The position numbers were made by a program, and so were the translations under genes. A stretch of DNA of 64,000 nucleotides, from positions 61,534,190 through 61,598,189 of the forward strand of contig CP141135.1 in assembly GCA_035236585.1 (NCBI GenBank). The letters are read 5' to 3'. The notes under the pieces are model-generated. The model did no database searches, had not been told where the DNA came from, and saw only the letters and a program-made list of their open reading frames with translations. The first letter of the stretch is position 1, and the number at the start of each line of letters is the position of its first letter. Shown here piece by piece: positions 35,201-44,358 of the stretch. The stretch is from Warburgia ugandensis. Taxonomy: Eukaryota > Streptophyta > Magnoliopsida > Canellales > Canellaceae.

Positions 35201-37122
35201 CATTTGAGTCTACTTTAAACCTAGTTTTGGTCTCCATCATTGACTATTATCAGACCCCAACCCTTGAAAACAAAGAAGAATGATTTGTTACGGCTAAATC
35301 GTGAAATGGAGATGCATCATCATCATCATCAAGACCTTATCCCAATTAGGGGTCGGCCAAAATAGGGATGCATATAAGCAAAATTCCCTTTTCAAATGTC
35401 TAAATTAGGGGCTCTCATATCTACTAAAACAGACTACAACTAATTTGCAAGATCATTAGACTTTTACTAATGAACAATTGCCTACTTTTGAATTTCAAAA
35501 TCAAAATGTTGAAAACATATAGAAACTGTCTTTTATCTCCAGATGAGTTTTGGTTCATGTTTTAGTTTGCTTACAATAGATAACCCAAGTATTGCGAGTT
35601 TTGTTTCACACATCAATTTTCATTATGCTACTTTAGGTCAGTAGTAGGGGAGCCTTGGCGCAACGGTAAAAGTTGTCGTCATGTGACCTTGCAGTCACGG
35701 GTTTAAGGGGTGGAATCAGCCTCTTGCAAAATGTAAGGTAAGGCTGCCTATTATAGGTCCTTGTGGTCCGCCCCTTCCCCGAACCCCACATAGGCAGGAG
35801 CTTTGTGCATCGGGGCTGCCCTTTCTACTTTAGGTCAGGACATCAAGCAACATTGAGAATTTCTTCAAATTACAGTTAAAATTAGGTACTAGATTTAAAA
35901 AATTGCAATTTTCAGTCAAGATTTGCAAATATTTGTAACTATTCTAAACTGTAGGTTTATAGAAGTTAAAATGTTTAATAACAAACTATAAATTTCTAAA
36001 CCTATCAGTGAACATAACTTGTATTTTGACAAGAAGTCACCTAAGGTGAAGACCAAGTTGGCTTGAGTGAGTGAATAATTGATTCGTCAAGTTTACTATT
36101 GGCTCTGCCAAGTCAAAAGGGAGTCTTTAACTGGGGGAAGGAGAATTCATGAGAAAAGATACAAATGTTGGAAACATGTATTAAAAAAAAAAAAGAAGAG
36201 GGGAGGAGAGGAACATGAAGAGAGAGAAATATGGAAAGGAGAATTTATGAGATGGGAATTCACTCCCAGGCCTCTTATCATCTTTTATCTTATCTCACTA
36301 AATGGAAAAAAAAGAAGAAAAAACACTGTGCCGTCAGTAGAATTCCATGAAGGAAAGAAAAAATTAGTATAGACGTCAATGATAGTGCCTACATAGTTAT
36401 ATGTATGTCTAGTAGTCCTCAATCTGCTGCTGAATATCATTCAGGCTCAGCTTGGAGTCTGGACTGATTATGTGAAACTGTTTCATACAGCTGTTGTTTT
36501 TATCAGACATTCTCTTTTGGCATCCAATCTACATTATTGGATATTGTTGTTTCGTGTTGCATTGTTGTGCTTTGGACGTGCGATACTTGCACTTTTTGAG
36601 GAATTTTTTCTTTTGGCAATCTGTTCTTGTATGTCTGGTGTTCCATCGTTGGAATTTCATCAGTATTTCAATGTAAACAATGTCTCTTATTATGACAATG
36701 GCTCTTATTAAACTTACATTGTCCCTTGTGGGGTTGTCGCAGTAATTTGTTTTTCTTTTTTTAATCTCTTTTGGGAGGTCAAAGAACTGAATGGACTTTG
36801 AACCTGCAACCATTTGCTTGGGTAGCAATGTGAAATATTAAGCCTGTCCTTTTGTTTCTTAACCATATTTTGTTGAATCTGCAGGTGTCCAGCTGGAGAG
36901 ATTTCATGAAGACGGGAAAAAAGGTAATGCTGCTAATCAATGTGTATGTATATTCTCATCATCATTAAGGCCCTGTTTGTCCTATGAGTGAGTTTAAAGA
37001 AGCCAGGCCAAATTGTTGTTTGTCCATTCCTGCAGGGTAAGAAAGGAGAGATCCGACCACCTAAACTCAAAACAGAAGATCCCAACAAATCTTATGTGCA
37101 GAGGCCGGTGAAACGAGGGTGA
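14167..37122 (+). CDS. DNAJC8: DNAJC8/SPF31-like J-domain protein, nine exons, 243 aa
   Basis: Homologue of the small spliceosome-associated J protein DNAJC8, thought to recruit Hsp70 to nuclear RNA-processing complexes. Coding exons: 14167-14246, 19293-19383, 19477-19537, 27652-27729, 34182-34255, 34398-34511, 34599-34706, 36885-36923, 37036-37122. They sum to 732 bp, stay in frame throughout and all use GT-AG borders. The protein starts MGSEEDLLLKSFLAEVSEVE. The J domain is at about residues 32-98, with FEHLNLPFDSSPDDVKKQYR and HPD at 63-65. A charged helical region follows (KRKKQLKKDN, WRRRKMQMRISEEE, KRKREHEEQWE), then a basic tail ending RPVKRG. Human DNAJC8 has 253 residues, so this looks complete. 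Introns are up to 8.1 kb and packed with mobile elements. The ATG was chosen because it follows a GA-rich leader and gives the expected N-terminus. Confidence 0.93.
15897..16022 (-). mobile_element. Au SINE copy, truncated
   Basis: On the plus strand: CTGGTGCACAAAGCTCC, GGGTCCGGGGAAGGGCCAGA, AGTATGCAGCCTTAACTTAC, and GAGGCTGTTTCCACGC followed by TTCGAACCTGTGACCTTCAG, where the family match ends. The tRNA-like head beyond this is missing. Confidence 0.85.
18571..18750 (-). mobile_element. Au SINE copy with target duplication
   Basis: Full-length, plus strand from GAGGGCAGCCCCGGTGCACG to GTTGCGCCAAGGCTCCCCTT. CATCTTCTATCTCCAT (18555-18570) and CATCCTCTGTCTCCAT (18751-18766) are a 16-bp duplication with two differences. 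It lies in intron 1 of the J-domain gene. Confidence 0.92.
19293..19537 (+). CDS. DNAJC8: DNAJC8-like exons 2-3 (J domain core)
   Basis: Exon 2 (19293-19383) follows TTACTGCAG and ends CGAAAG|GTAAAT. Exon 3 (19477-19537) follows CTTGTAG and ends TTTGGAG|GTATGA. Together they carry helix II and the HPD loop (SLMVHPDKCKH), the residues that stimulate Hsp70 ATPase. Intron 2 is only 93 bp, against kilobases for its neighbours. Confidence 0.93.
19896..20395. repeat. Two-copy tandem duplication, 250-bp period
   Basis: The stretch starting CTCATGATTTCCTAAATT at 19896 recurs at 20146, each copy ending CACATTTAAAGAGAGT. The copies are about 90% identical with essentially no length change. It lies in intron 3 of the J-domain gene. 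No coding capacity is seen. Confidence 0.93.
20396..23600. other. Intronic AT-rich sequence
   Basis: Part of intron 3 of the J-domain gene. I recognise no gene, RNA or named element. Its texture suggests very old repeat remnants. Confidence 0.4.
24650..24859 (+). pseudogene. RTE copy 2 reverse transcriptase fragment
   Basis: Open fragment with MVFIDLEKAYDRVPIELIWW and GVSREYIWIIKDMCEGAVTN, matching the copy 1 core. The usual QGSALSP block is interrupted: the codon after GLH is TAA. Confidence 0.85.
25157..25655 (+). pseudogene. RTE copy 2 C-terminal fragments
   Basis: Fragments with IHESGEIEREVTQRIQAGWN, MREVRWLGHVQWRP and RGRPKRTWTEV correspond to the C-terminal region of copy 1 and are separated by stops and frameshifts. 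Confidence 0.8.
26684..26858 (+). mobile_element. Au SINE copy
   Basis: Full-length: GGAGCCTTGGTGCAACGGTA head, GTGACCTTGAGGTCAAGGTT box-B region, AAATGCAAGGTAAGGCTGCC, GGCCCTTGTGGTCCGCCC (the next few bases of the consensus are deleted) and a GGGGCTGCCCTTTTT end. In intron 3 of the J-domain gene. Confidence 0.92.
27652..27729 (+). CDS. DNAJC8: DNAJC8-like exon 4
   Basis: Codes ALAKAQQLLLDPQEREYILS and QVNAAK, the end of the J domain. Acceptor GTAAGCAG and donor AAAG|GTATGT; both phases match exons 3 and 5. Confidence 0.92.
29596..29760 (+). mobile_element. Au SINE copy, diverged
   Basis: Contains GTTGTCTTCGTGTCACCTTG, GACTCTTGCAAAATGCAAGG, TATAGATCCTTGTGGTCCAC and a GGCTGCCTTTTTT end. Just upstream (29583-29600) lies an extra AATGCAAGGTAAGGCT fragment of the same family. 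Confidence 0.85.
30362..31900 (+). mobile_element. Decayed Copia element: LTR, primer site and gag part
   Basis: TGGTACCAGAGC at 31366-31377 matches the initiator-methionine tRNA primer-binding site used by plant Copia elements. Upstream, TGTTAGGGATC near 30362 and CA at 31361-31362 could bound a ~1-kb LTR. Downstream, codons with stops resemble Copia gag: MRSNYFLSC, then LEFAAWNQND and LLLSWISTSSAKE, the family's W-Q-D-LLLSWI block. The match ends near 31,900 and no second LTR was found. It is inside intron 4 of the J-domain gene. LTR limits are tentative. Confidence 0.6.
31978..32116 (+). mobile_element. Rearranged Au SINE with inverted start
   Basis: The plus-strand 3' two-thirds of the family (GTGCAAAATGCAAGGTAAGG to TGGTCTGCCCTTTT) is directly preceded by an inverted piece of the same segment (CCTTACCTTGCATTTTGCAT), making a ~23-bp palindromic junction near 32005. 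The tRNA-like head is absent. Confidence 0.8.
32324..32449. repeat. Short tandem repeat, ~52-bp unit
   Basis: Units beginning GTGACTTTAGA, GCGACCTTAGA and GTGACCTTAGA at 32324, 32374 and 32428 share TTGTTTGGTCACA and TTGCCGATGGTC-like blocks. About 2.4 copies. Confidence 0.8.
32872..33055 (-). mobile_element. Au SINE copy with perfect 17-bp target duplication
   Basis: Full-length on the minus strand, from the GGCAGGCCTGGTCACGAAGC end to GTTGTGCCAAGGCTCCCCTT. ACAATTTTCTATCCCAT occurs at 32855-32871 and again at 33056-33072, identical. The intact duplication suggests a fairly recent insertion into intron 4 of the J-domain gene. Confidence 0.95.
34182..34706 (+). CDS. DNAJC8: DNAJC8-like exons 5-7 (charged helical region)
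   Basis: Exon 5 (34182-34255), exon 6 (34398-34511) and exon 7 (34599-34706) code the Lys/Glu-rich helical middle, with borders AACTGCAG|, GGTACAG| and GCATAG| and donors GAG|GTAGTA, AGG|GTCAGA and AGG|GTCAGT. The intervening introns are short (142 and 87 bp). Confidence 0.92.
35318..35367 (-). mobile_element. Minimal RTE 3'-end fragment
   Basis: CATCATCATCATC followed by AAGACCTTATCCCAATTAGG and GGTCGGCCA is the reverse complement of the RTE 3' terminus (compare 9607-9640). Only about 45 bp of element is present. GATGCAT flanks it at 35311-35317 and 35368-35374, which may be the target duplication of an extremely 5'-truncated insertion. Confidence 0.8.
35642..35824 (+). mobile_element. Au SINE copy with perfect 14-bp target duplication
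   Basis: Full-length, from GGGGAGCCTTGGCGCAACGG to CGGGGCTGCCCTTT. CTACTTTAGGTCAG is found at 35628-35641 and 35825-35838, identical. The best-preserved plus-strand copy in the window, in intron 7 of the J-domain gene. Confidence 0.95.
36885..37122 (+). CDS. DNAJC8: DNAJC8-like exons 8-9 and stop
   Basis: Exon 8 (36885-36923) codes VSSWRDFMKTGKK and exon 9 (37036-37122) codes GKKGEIRPPKLKTEDPNKSY through RPVKRG* with TGA at 37120-37122. The basic, lysine-rich tail fits a nuclear protein. Confidence 0.92.
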
Positions 37123-37394
37123 GGACCCACGGGTCTCCCAGCCACTAGTGCGGGATTTGAGGAACTAACAAGTTTACGGAGAATTAAACGCTGGGCAGAT
37201 TGCGGAAGATTGTGAAGTAAAATGTAGTTTGTATCAAATTCATTACTGTAAAGAGATAAGCTTATCTGGCAGAAAAAGAAAAAGGAAAAAGTTGTGTCTG
37301 GTTTTTGAAACTCTGAACGTTCGCTGTGTATCTTCTTTTTCCACGACTCAAGGCCAAAGTAGCTCTATATATTTATAGACAAGAAAGGTTAAAA

Positions 37395-37756
37395 CATGAT
37401 AAATGTGAACGATAGAATTAAAAGCCGAAAGCTGTCGAGTACAGTTGGTAGCAGACATCATGGTTCCTCTCCGCATTAGACATGAAGCAGCCCCGGTACA
37501 CGAAGCTCCCACCTATGTGGGGTTCGGGGAAGGGGCTGACCACAAGGGCTTATAGTAGACAGCCTTATCTTGCATTTTGCAAGAGGCTGATTCTACGCCT
37601 TGAACCTATGACCTCAAGGTCAAGTGATGACAACTTTTCTTGTTGTACCATGGTTCCTCTCCGTATCAGACATGATGAATGTAAATGATAGAACCAAAGG
37701 CTGAAAGCCATCCAAAACAGTTGGTCGTAGATATCACGATGCCTCTCCTTGTTGTG
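37395..37756. repeat. ~86-bp tandem duplication interrupted by a SINE
   Basis: Unit 1 (37395-37480, beginning CATGATAAATGTGAACGATA) is repeated from 37671 (CATGATGAATGTAAATGATA). Between them lies an Au SINE with a 27-bp flanking repeat. Removing the SINE and one flank leaves two adjacent units. Directly downstream of the J-domain gene. Confidence 0.75.
37486..37648 (-). mobile_element. Au SINE copy with long flanking duplication
   Basis: Minus-strand copy from GCAGCCCCGGTACACGAAGC through GACCTCAAGGTCAAGTGATG to the degraded head at CTTGTTGTAC. A 27-bp flank at 37459-37485 recurs at 37649-37675 with two differences. That is longer than usual for a SINE target duplication. Confidence 0.9.
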
Positions 37757-37790
37757 CTTCGTTGGAGGCTCGAGGTAGCACCTTCTCTTT
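37712..37790 (+). repeat. tRNA-like short dispersed repeat, copy C
   Basis: CAGTTGGTCGTAGATATCAC, then GGCTCGAGGTAGCACCTTCT. The GTTGGTMGYAG part resembles a tRNA box A. The same phrase is in the tandem unit at 37440-37470. Confidence 0.4.
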
Positions 37791-38123
37791 AATGCAGAGA
37801 TTTCATGCGGATTTAAGAAATTAGGATATACTTTTAGGTAGTGCATTTTGTAACTGTTCACTTTGCTGGAAAGAAAAAACGAGAGAACTAAAATGCACAA
37901 ATCACTGTCTTTGTTCTCAAGTCTCAACCAAAGTGACTCCCTTATGATTATGACCGATTCTTCTTGAATTTTGACGCTTGCACTCACATGAATCCTTGAA
38001 GCCATCACCTGCATGGGTCTAGGCTCCAGGTTGCACTCGCGAGGAGCGTTGTAGTCCATGCAATGGGCGTGCCATTATCTGCCTTATAAATGGATTGCGT
38101 CATGCCTGTGTCACACGTAAAAG

Positions 38124-38292
38124 GGCTGCCTCCGTGCACAATGCTACCACCCCTGTGGGGTCTGGGGAAGGGGTGGACCACAAGGATCTAGGGTATGCAG
38201 CTTTGTATTTTTGCAAGAGGCTGTTTCCAGCTCTTACACCCGTGTCTTCAAAGTCACACGACAACAACTTTACCATTGTGCCAAGGCTCCCT
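38124..38292 (-). mobile_element. Au SINE copy, diverged
   Basis: Plus strand reads GGGCTGCCTCCGTGCACAAT, TGGGGTCTGGGGAAGGGGTG, GCAAGAGGCTGTTTCCAGC and CATTGTGCCAAGGCTCCCTT. No clear target duplication. Confidence 0.88.
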
Positions 38293-40481
38293 TACTTACA
38301 TGACATAGGCTGCAAAAATTATACTTCTTCGGGGAGCAAGCAAACGCATTTCTCTTTATCATTTTTCTATTTCATTATCAAAACCAAGCACCCAAATATG
38401 TGGTGCCTGCCGTCCAACAGATGTAGGTGGGCTCCTATCTCTTTAAAGTTGAAATCATTCTGTGTGGTCTGATGCAAAGCCAAAGGGTGCCGGGACTGAT
38501 GTTCAGTACTACGTGTTTCTTTTAATTGCTCGAACATGCCGACATCATGGCTTCTAAGTCATATAACTAGTAAGCATTATTACATGGCAAATGTGGAAAA
38601 CGAGCTTACTGCAGATTGTTGCCTTTGATCGAGGATTTTATCAAGGGTCCAGGAGCAATTAACCACGTTTACGGTGGCTCACTTGATCCTCCCTCATTCA
38701 TGGCCTATTTCAGAGGCAAATAAACCGATTTAAGTGGAAACAATACTTAACATCTTTGCCCGTATCTTGGGTCAAAACACCAACAAACCAGAATCTACAA
38801 TGGCCAATCCCTTGTCGATTTCATACCGGCATGAAAATCCACTGACCAGTCTAAGTAGGCCACTGAATGACACTTTTAGGTAAGGCTTATCAATAGGTTG
38901 GGGCCCATCAGATTACGACGTTGATTTCACTCGAGTACCACCTGTACGGTTCTAGATAGAGTAATCCTGTAAAGACAAAAAGGACTTTCCAATAACCCAA
39001 AAAGAAGAAAAAAACAAAAAACAAAAAAGGGAAAAGGGAAAATAAAGGCAGAATAATGGGCTCTTTAGTGATTCGTGGCACTTGTAAGCACTCCCCCGGT
39101 TCACCAAAAGGCCAAATGCTGGTAAAGAAAGGTCACCCCTTTTCCTCCTCTACGCTCAGCACATTTTACTCACGTAGCATGGTTCTGCCTAGCTGCATTC
39201 CACAATTTCTGTAGTTTGCATCCCACAAACAGGGCCGTTCTCTGTAGCACACTGAAACTCAGTCTCACCCCAAAGGGAAATGCATCACTTTCATGGGTCG
39301 GCATTTCCCTTTTCGCCAAAAAAAATATAACTATGATTGCGTTTTCCTTACAATTGTTTCTTTGTGAATTGGCCGTCCTTTTCTGATTGATCCTTACCAT
39401 CCGCTTGAGATGACTCTATCTTAGATGCCATTCCTTTGAACAACCGAAATATTCTTGAATGTCGGAACTTGACTGTGGAATATAAATCATTAGTGACAGG
39501 TGGTCTTGCTCGTCCCTTTTATGAATCAAAACTGTAAGCACTATGATGCTACGCACACGCTCGGGTACTGGGAGTCTTTAGGCCATCAATTGTCTGCCAC
39601 TAGAGATCCGTGGTCTGGGGCTATCGTGAGAATCGGCTTGATATATTTGAGTGCAGGAACAATGCTTCCACTGGGCGCTTTCCATTTCTAGAGTATATAA
39701 CAAGCGACCCAACCTTTGCAGGCAAACATTTATGGAATTTGCTTTAAAATAAAGCTGAGCATATGTCCTGCTATTTTGGGAAAACCTGAATTTTTATCTC
39801 AAATAAAAGCTAGAATGGGAATGGAACAAAGAAGTCCCGTCCATGGCAAGTGTGCGATAAGACATGAGACTAGCTCTTTAACAATGCAAGTACAGTTATA
39901 TAAATAACTGCATCTTAATTCCTTTCATATTTATGCTTCTTTTTCTTCTTCTTTGTCTATTATTTAATTTTTATAGCCGTGTTTGATCTTCTCTCATTAC
40001 ACAAAGCAGTTCTTCATTCTTCTCTAATTTGCTTGTAAAAAAAGAAAAAAAAAAGGAAAGAAAAAAACAAGGCACTTCTTCAAAGCTCTGGTTTTTATAT
40101 TTTGCTGTCCATTTGGATGAGTTTTTTTTTATATCTCTTTTGTGACTTAAATGGCTATTTCTTTTGTTTCCAATTGGATGGATCAAGAACATCTAAGTTG
40201 TTTCTCTTATTTCGCATTTATCTTTTATTTTTTTTAAAACTATAATGAAGCAATTATGAAGGTTTTAATCCATGACAAAGGAGTTATTAGGACTTAGGAA
40301 TCAACACAAGCTTTATGGTAAGTGAAAACAAAAACGAGGATCAAGGTTTCATAGATCTTCAAACACATTATCTAGATGGAGTACTAATTCAATTGGATTA
40401 AAGAAAACATTCTCAATAACAGTTAGAATTCTTTTACATGAAATTATATGAGTTTTTAGATATTATTAGTTGATGTTTACA
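38293..40481. other. Intergenic sequence, no gene seen
   Basis: No recognisable coding region or element between the SINE at 38124-38292 and the Copia element. Several short open frames are present, none with family features. Confidence 0.45.
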
Positions 40482-40486
40482 TAAAT

Positions 40487-40734
40487 TGAAAAAATGTATG
40501 TAACTTGGTATTTTCTTGTGTTTTGTATAGATATATCTCTTTGTTTATATACACAATTTCAAAGGAAAAAATAGGTTAGTTACAAACACGATTGTGATTT
40601 CAATCATGATGGAGAATCGTTATCTTACATAAATTGATTATAATTGATGATTTGATCAACCAATGATTTGGGATCTGATTTCTAGTAAAATCTAATTAGC
40701 TGGATATCTTGGTCAACTTTACATTCTTAAAACT
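40487..40734 (-). repeat. Copia 3' LTR
   Basis: Plus strand begins TGAAAAAATGTATGTAACTT and ends ACTTTACATTCTTAAAA, matching the outer parts of 46314-47224. On the coding strand its terminal TG has mutated to TT. About 248 bp. Confidence 0.9.
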
Positions 40735-40743
40735 CTCCTTAAA
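40735..40743 (-). other. Copia polypurine tract
   Basis: CTCTCCTTA on the plus strand reads TAAGGAGAG on the coding strand directly before the 3' LTR, as expected for the plus-strand primer. Confidence 0.75.
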
Positions 40744-40767
40744 GTTTGGAATGTATGTTCATAATTC

Positions 40768-40989
40768 CTACTTGTTAAATAAAGTTGAGAATTGAATAAA
40801 ACTCAATAATTTTGTGAAAAAGTAGGCTGGTTCATGCAATGAGGATATGTGGCTTGATTTGAGTACTCCTTGAATCTTTTCTCGTATGAGATGACAATCA
40901 ATTTTGATATGTTTTGTTTGCTCATGAAAGATTGGGTTTAAAGCAATATGAAGTGCTGCTTGGCTGTCACAATATAGATTGATGCCCAA
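40768..40989 (-). pseudogene. Copia RNase H fragment
   Basis: Contains [20 protein letters not shown] and [18 protein letters not shown], the conserved C-terminal RNase H block of Copia polyproteins (DxQ and HIxxDxHxxRE). It lies next to the polypurine tract, as expected. Confidence 0.9.
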
Positions 40990-41772
40990 ATCTTATAAAA
41001 TCTATCTGAACCAAGCAATTTCACAACAGCTATTACTCATCGATTGATATCTGGCTTTCAAGTTGGAACATGACATGGTTTTTTACTTTTTGATTTTTCA
41101 AGAAATTAATGAATTTCTAAGAAATATGTAGTATCTAGTAACAGAGCATTGAGTATCACAACATCTAGCCTTTGTCCGGGAATCTCCTTTATGTGGAAAA
41201 TGAAGGTCAATGCCTTTGATGATATTTCATAAGGAAACGTCATCAGATGCTTCTTGATGCTTGCTCTCCTGATTGGGGCCTCATTGCCCTATGGAAGCAT
41301 CTAATCTAAGTTAGATGAGGATAGCTTACGTATTGGAGATAGCATACTCCTTTGTAAGTGGCTTCTTGCTTTGCTTGCATGTGAGGAGTGATTGAATTGC
41401 ACTAGTTGAAGAAAGAAGGATTCCTTGCCCTAGTGCGTGCTTAATATAGTTTAAGATATGATGTGCTGCTTCCAAATCTGGAACCTATAGCTTATTCATA
41501 AATTGGCTTAGGATATTGACTACATATGTTAAGTTTGGTAGAGTGATAGTTAAATAGATTAGACATTCAACAAGTCTAAGACATAAAGAAGGATCACTGA
41601 TATAATCACCTTCAAAATTGTTGAGAGACAAGTTTTGTTCTATAAAAAATGAGAGGTATTTAGTATCTACAAGGATTTCAAGAGCATACTTTCATTGTGA
41701 AAGGGTAATGTCTTTGCTAGACGGGCAACTTCTATGCCTAAAAAGTATTTCAATTGTCAAAGATCCTTCAAT

Positions 41773-42140
41773 TTAAATTGATCCTTTAGGAATGGTATCT
41801 TCAAAGTCCTGGAGGTTGTTTCCTGCTAGGATAACATCATCTACGTAAATAAGAAGAGTAATGACTTTACCATTTTGGGATTGGACAAATAATGAATAGT
41901 TAGCCTTTTTCTGTTGATAGCTAGCTTGCTTGAGTTCAGTTGAGAGTTTGATATACCATGGAGGGAAAACTTGTTTAGGAGCATATAATGATTTGTAGAG
42001 TTTGCAAACTTGTGTCTCCTCCTTTGGTCTAAGACTAGGCGATACAGACATGTAAACGTCTTCATAAAGATCTCCATGTAGAAAGGCATTATTAACATCA
42101 AGTTGATGGTGATGCCAATGTTGGATGGATGCAACAGCAA
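41773..42140 (-). pseudogene. Copia reverse transcriptase fragment
   Basis: Carries LYKSLYAPKQ (compare LxKSLYGLKQ), WYIKLSTEL and the catalytic box LLIYVDDVILAGN, with YVDD at 41836-41847. The segment just upstream (VYMKTFTC-like, up to 42140) is in another frame, so a frameshift lies between them. Confidence 0.9.
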
Positions 42141-42733
42141 GAAGGAGACAAATAATGATGAATTTGGTAACTAGAGCACAAGTCTCGTCGTAATCAAGGC
42201 CTTCTATTTGATTGTATCCTTTTGCTGGAAATTATGCTTTGTATCTTTTGATAGTTCCATCAGGCTTGAATTTGATCTTGTATACTATTTATATCCAATT
42301 GATCTTTTGCCAAGTGGTAACCATTGAAGTGACCATGTTTTATTTGCCTCAAGTGCAGCAAGGTCAGGTTGCATGCCAAGACACCTCTTAGGGTCATTGC
42401 ATAGCTAGTACATAGATTTGTGATTCTTTTTCAACTAAAAGGGAAATGGTGAAAGCATGATGCTTGGGTAATAATTTATCTTATGAAAGTACAATAGATA
42501 ATGGGTAAGTAATATCTGCAATTTTGAGCTAGATGTTGCAACATTTCTTAAAGGAAGAGAAATACTAACATGATACTCATGATGATAACTGGGTATCATT
42601 GTATTACTTGTCAATTGAGCAGTTGAAAGTTCTGTAATGGGAAATGATTTTTAAGACTCATGTACAATTGATGATGGCGATGATGACAAAGGAGATGGAA
42701 TTGTAGAAACATTTGAAGAATAATCTACAATAT

Positions 42734-43018
42734 CTAGAGAGTGATAATTGGTTGAAGAGAATTCCCTACCAATGGGAGAAATGAAATCATCATCATAATT
42801 TGATGATTGGGCATGGGAAAATACCTAAGGAGGATCGACAAATGGTGATGGAAAGAAAAATATTGTCTCATAAAATAAAGTATTCTGTGGGACAAAATTT
42901 TTGCCATTTGATATTTTATAGACCAGATATATTTTTTGATCATATGGAAATCCAAGGAAGATGCAAAGTATGGCTCTAGCATCAAACTTTGAGGGGCGAT
43001 AATGATGTATGGATGCAA
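42734..43018 (-). pseudogene. Copia integrase C-terminal region
   Basis: In the frame offset from the longest open stretch, codons read RAILCIFLGFPYDQKIY, then FVPQNTLFYETIFFF. This matches the GKR/GYxxxxKGY-type segment near the end of Copia integrase. Frame-shifted and inactive. Confidence 0.75.
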
Positions 43019-43169
43019 AGCATAAGCATCTAAAAACTCATAACTGGATGCAAGTTGTTTGTGAAAAGCATATGAAAGGATGTTTTACTTTTTGATTATA
43101 GAAGGGGGTGTTTGATTATTACGATAGGTGGCAGTTAAGATGGCTTCTTCCTAGAATTGTTTAGGGAGA

Positions 43170-43560
43170 TTAGCCTAATATAATAGAGCTCATGCTACAT
43201 CGAGAAAATTTGTTTTTGTTCAGCCACTCCATTTTGTTGTGGTGTTGAAACACACCTAGTTTGATCCCATTTTTTGAATATAATTTAATCATGGTAAATT
43301 CAAGATCATTATCACTACAAAGGGTTTTTACTTTCAAGGAAAATTGTGTCTCAATGAGATTGATGAATATGATAATGTATTTTTGGGTATCGAATTTATG
43401 ATTCATCAAATAAACCCATGTGCATCAAGTATCATTATCAAAGATTATGAGAAAATATTGTGCTCCATTGATTGCAGGAATATGGTATCCTCCCTAGATA
43501 TCGACATGAATGAGTTCAAAAGGCATGTGGGTATGGATAGAGCTTAGTGAAAATTTTGAA
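43170..43560 (-). pseudogene. Copia integrase core fragment
   Basis: Contains FINLIETQFSLKVKTLCSDN and LEFTMI (core D-N-G-x-E-F motif, degraded), then IKLGVFQHHNK with NKMEWLNKN, replacing the usual S-P-Q-N-G-V-E-R block. Multiple substitutions at catalytic positions. Confidence 0.8.
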
Positions 43561-43858
43561 ACACGAGTTTGTTTTGTCAATGGACAAATTAAACAACTAG
43601 AATGGTCATAGATTTTATGTCTCTAATGGAAGAAGAAAGTATAGAGCACTCTTATTTGAAGGATGTCTAAGATGTGATGGATTAAATACCATTATGATGG
43701 CTGAGCTGCATGTAGTCTTCCATGAAGTATCAAGGCAGTAAAGTCCTTGTTCAATTCCTATCCCAATCATCTTCTTAATTGTTGGTCCTGATGCAGAAAT
43801 GCATGATTAGTAAATATAGCAAGACAATTAGAACTGTGAATGAGTTTGCTAATGGAGA

Positions 43859-44254
43859 TTAAATTGAGTTTGAAGGATGGAACACATAGCACATTGTAAA
43901 TGTGAATCCAGCAAAAGAAATATTGCCTATATGTATGATAGTAGCTACTACTCCGTTAGAAGATGCACTGTTTGGTAATAACTTGAGAATTTGTGGTAAA
44001 CAAGTCTGGAGACAAATCATGTGATTGGTTGCTCTTATGTTAAGTATCCAACACATGTTCTTGTTAGAAGTAGAAGCGCAAAAAATTATACATGAGATAT
44101 CACTTGTGGTAGATGTATTGTCGACATAATTAGCCATGGAATTTTGCTTATGGCTATTTAAGATTTCAGTCAAATTTTGATACTGTTTTACTATGCGAGT
44201 GAAGGAGTTATAAGCTATTGATATACTATCATTAGCATGATTGACTTTAAGCAC
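43859..44254 (-). pseudogene. Copia protease and upstream gag fragment
   Basis: The open frame contains CWILNIRATNHMIC, which corresponds to the aspartic protease motif WILDTGATDHM. The catalytic DTG reads NIR, so the protease is dead. The zinc knuckle lies upstream. Confidence 0.88.
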
Positions 44255-44316
44255 AAAATTTTTATGTTCTTATTGGTCTAATTTTCTACAGCAGAATTCT
44301 TTCTTTGTAACTCATG

Positions 44317-44358
44317 ACAAATTTCAATGGTGTGACCTTTGAAATTGCAGTAATGACA
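44317..44358 (-). pseudogene. Copia gag zinc knuckle
   Basis: CHYCNFKGHTIEIC is a perfect CX2CX4HX4C nucleocapsid motif, with all four metal ligands kept although flanking frames are broken. Confidence 0.9.

Larger units (their letters stand above)
34707..36884 (+). other. DNAJC8-like intron 7
   Basis: About 2.2 kb between exons 7 and 8. It holds a 46-bp RTE tail (35318-35366) and a full Au SINE (35642-35824). Nothing else recognised. Confidence 0.85.
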
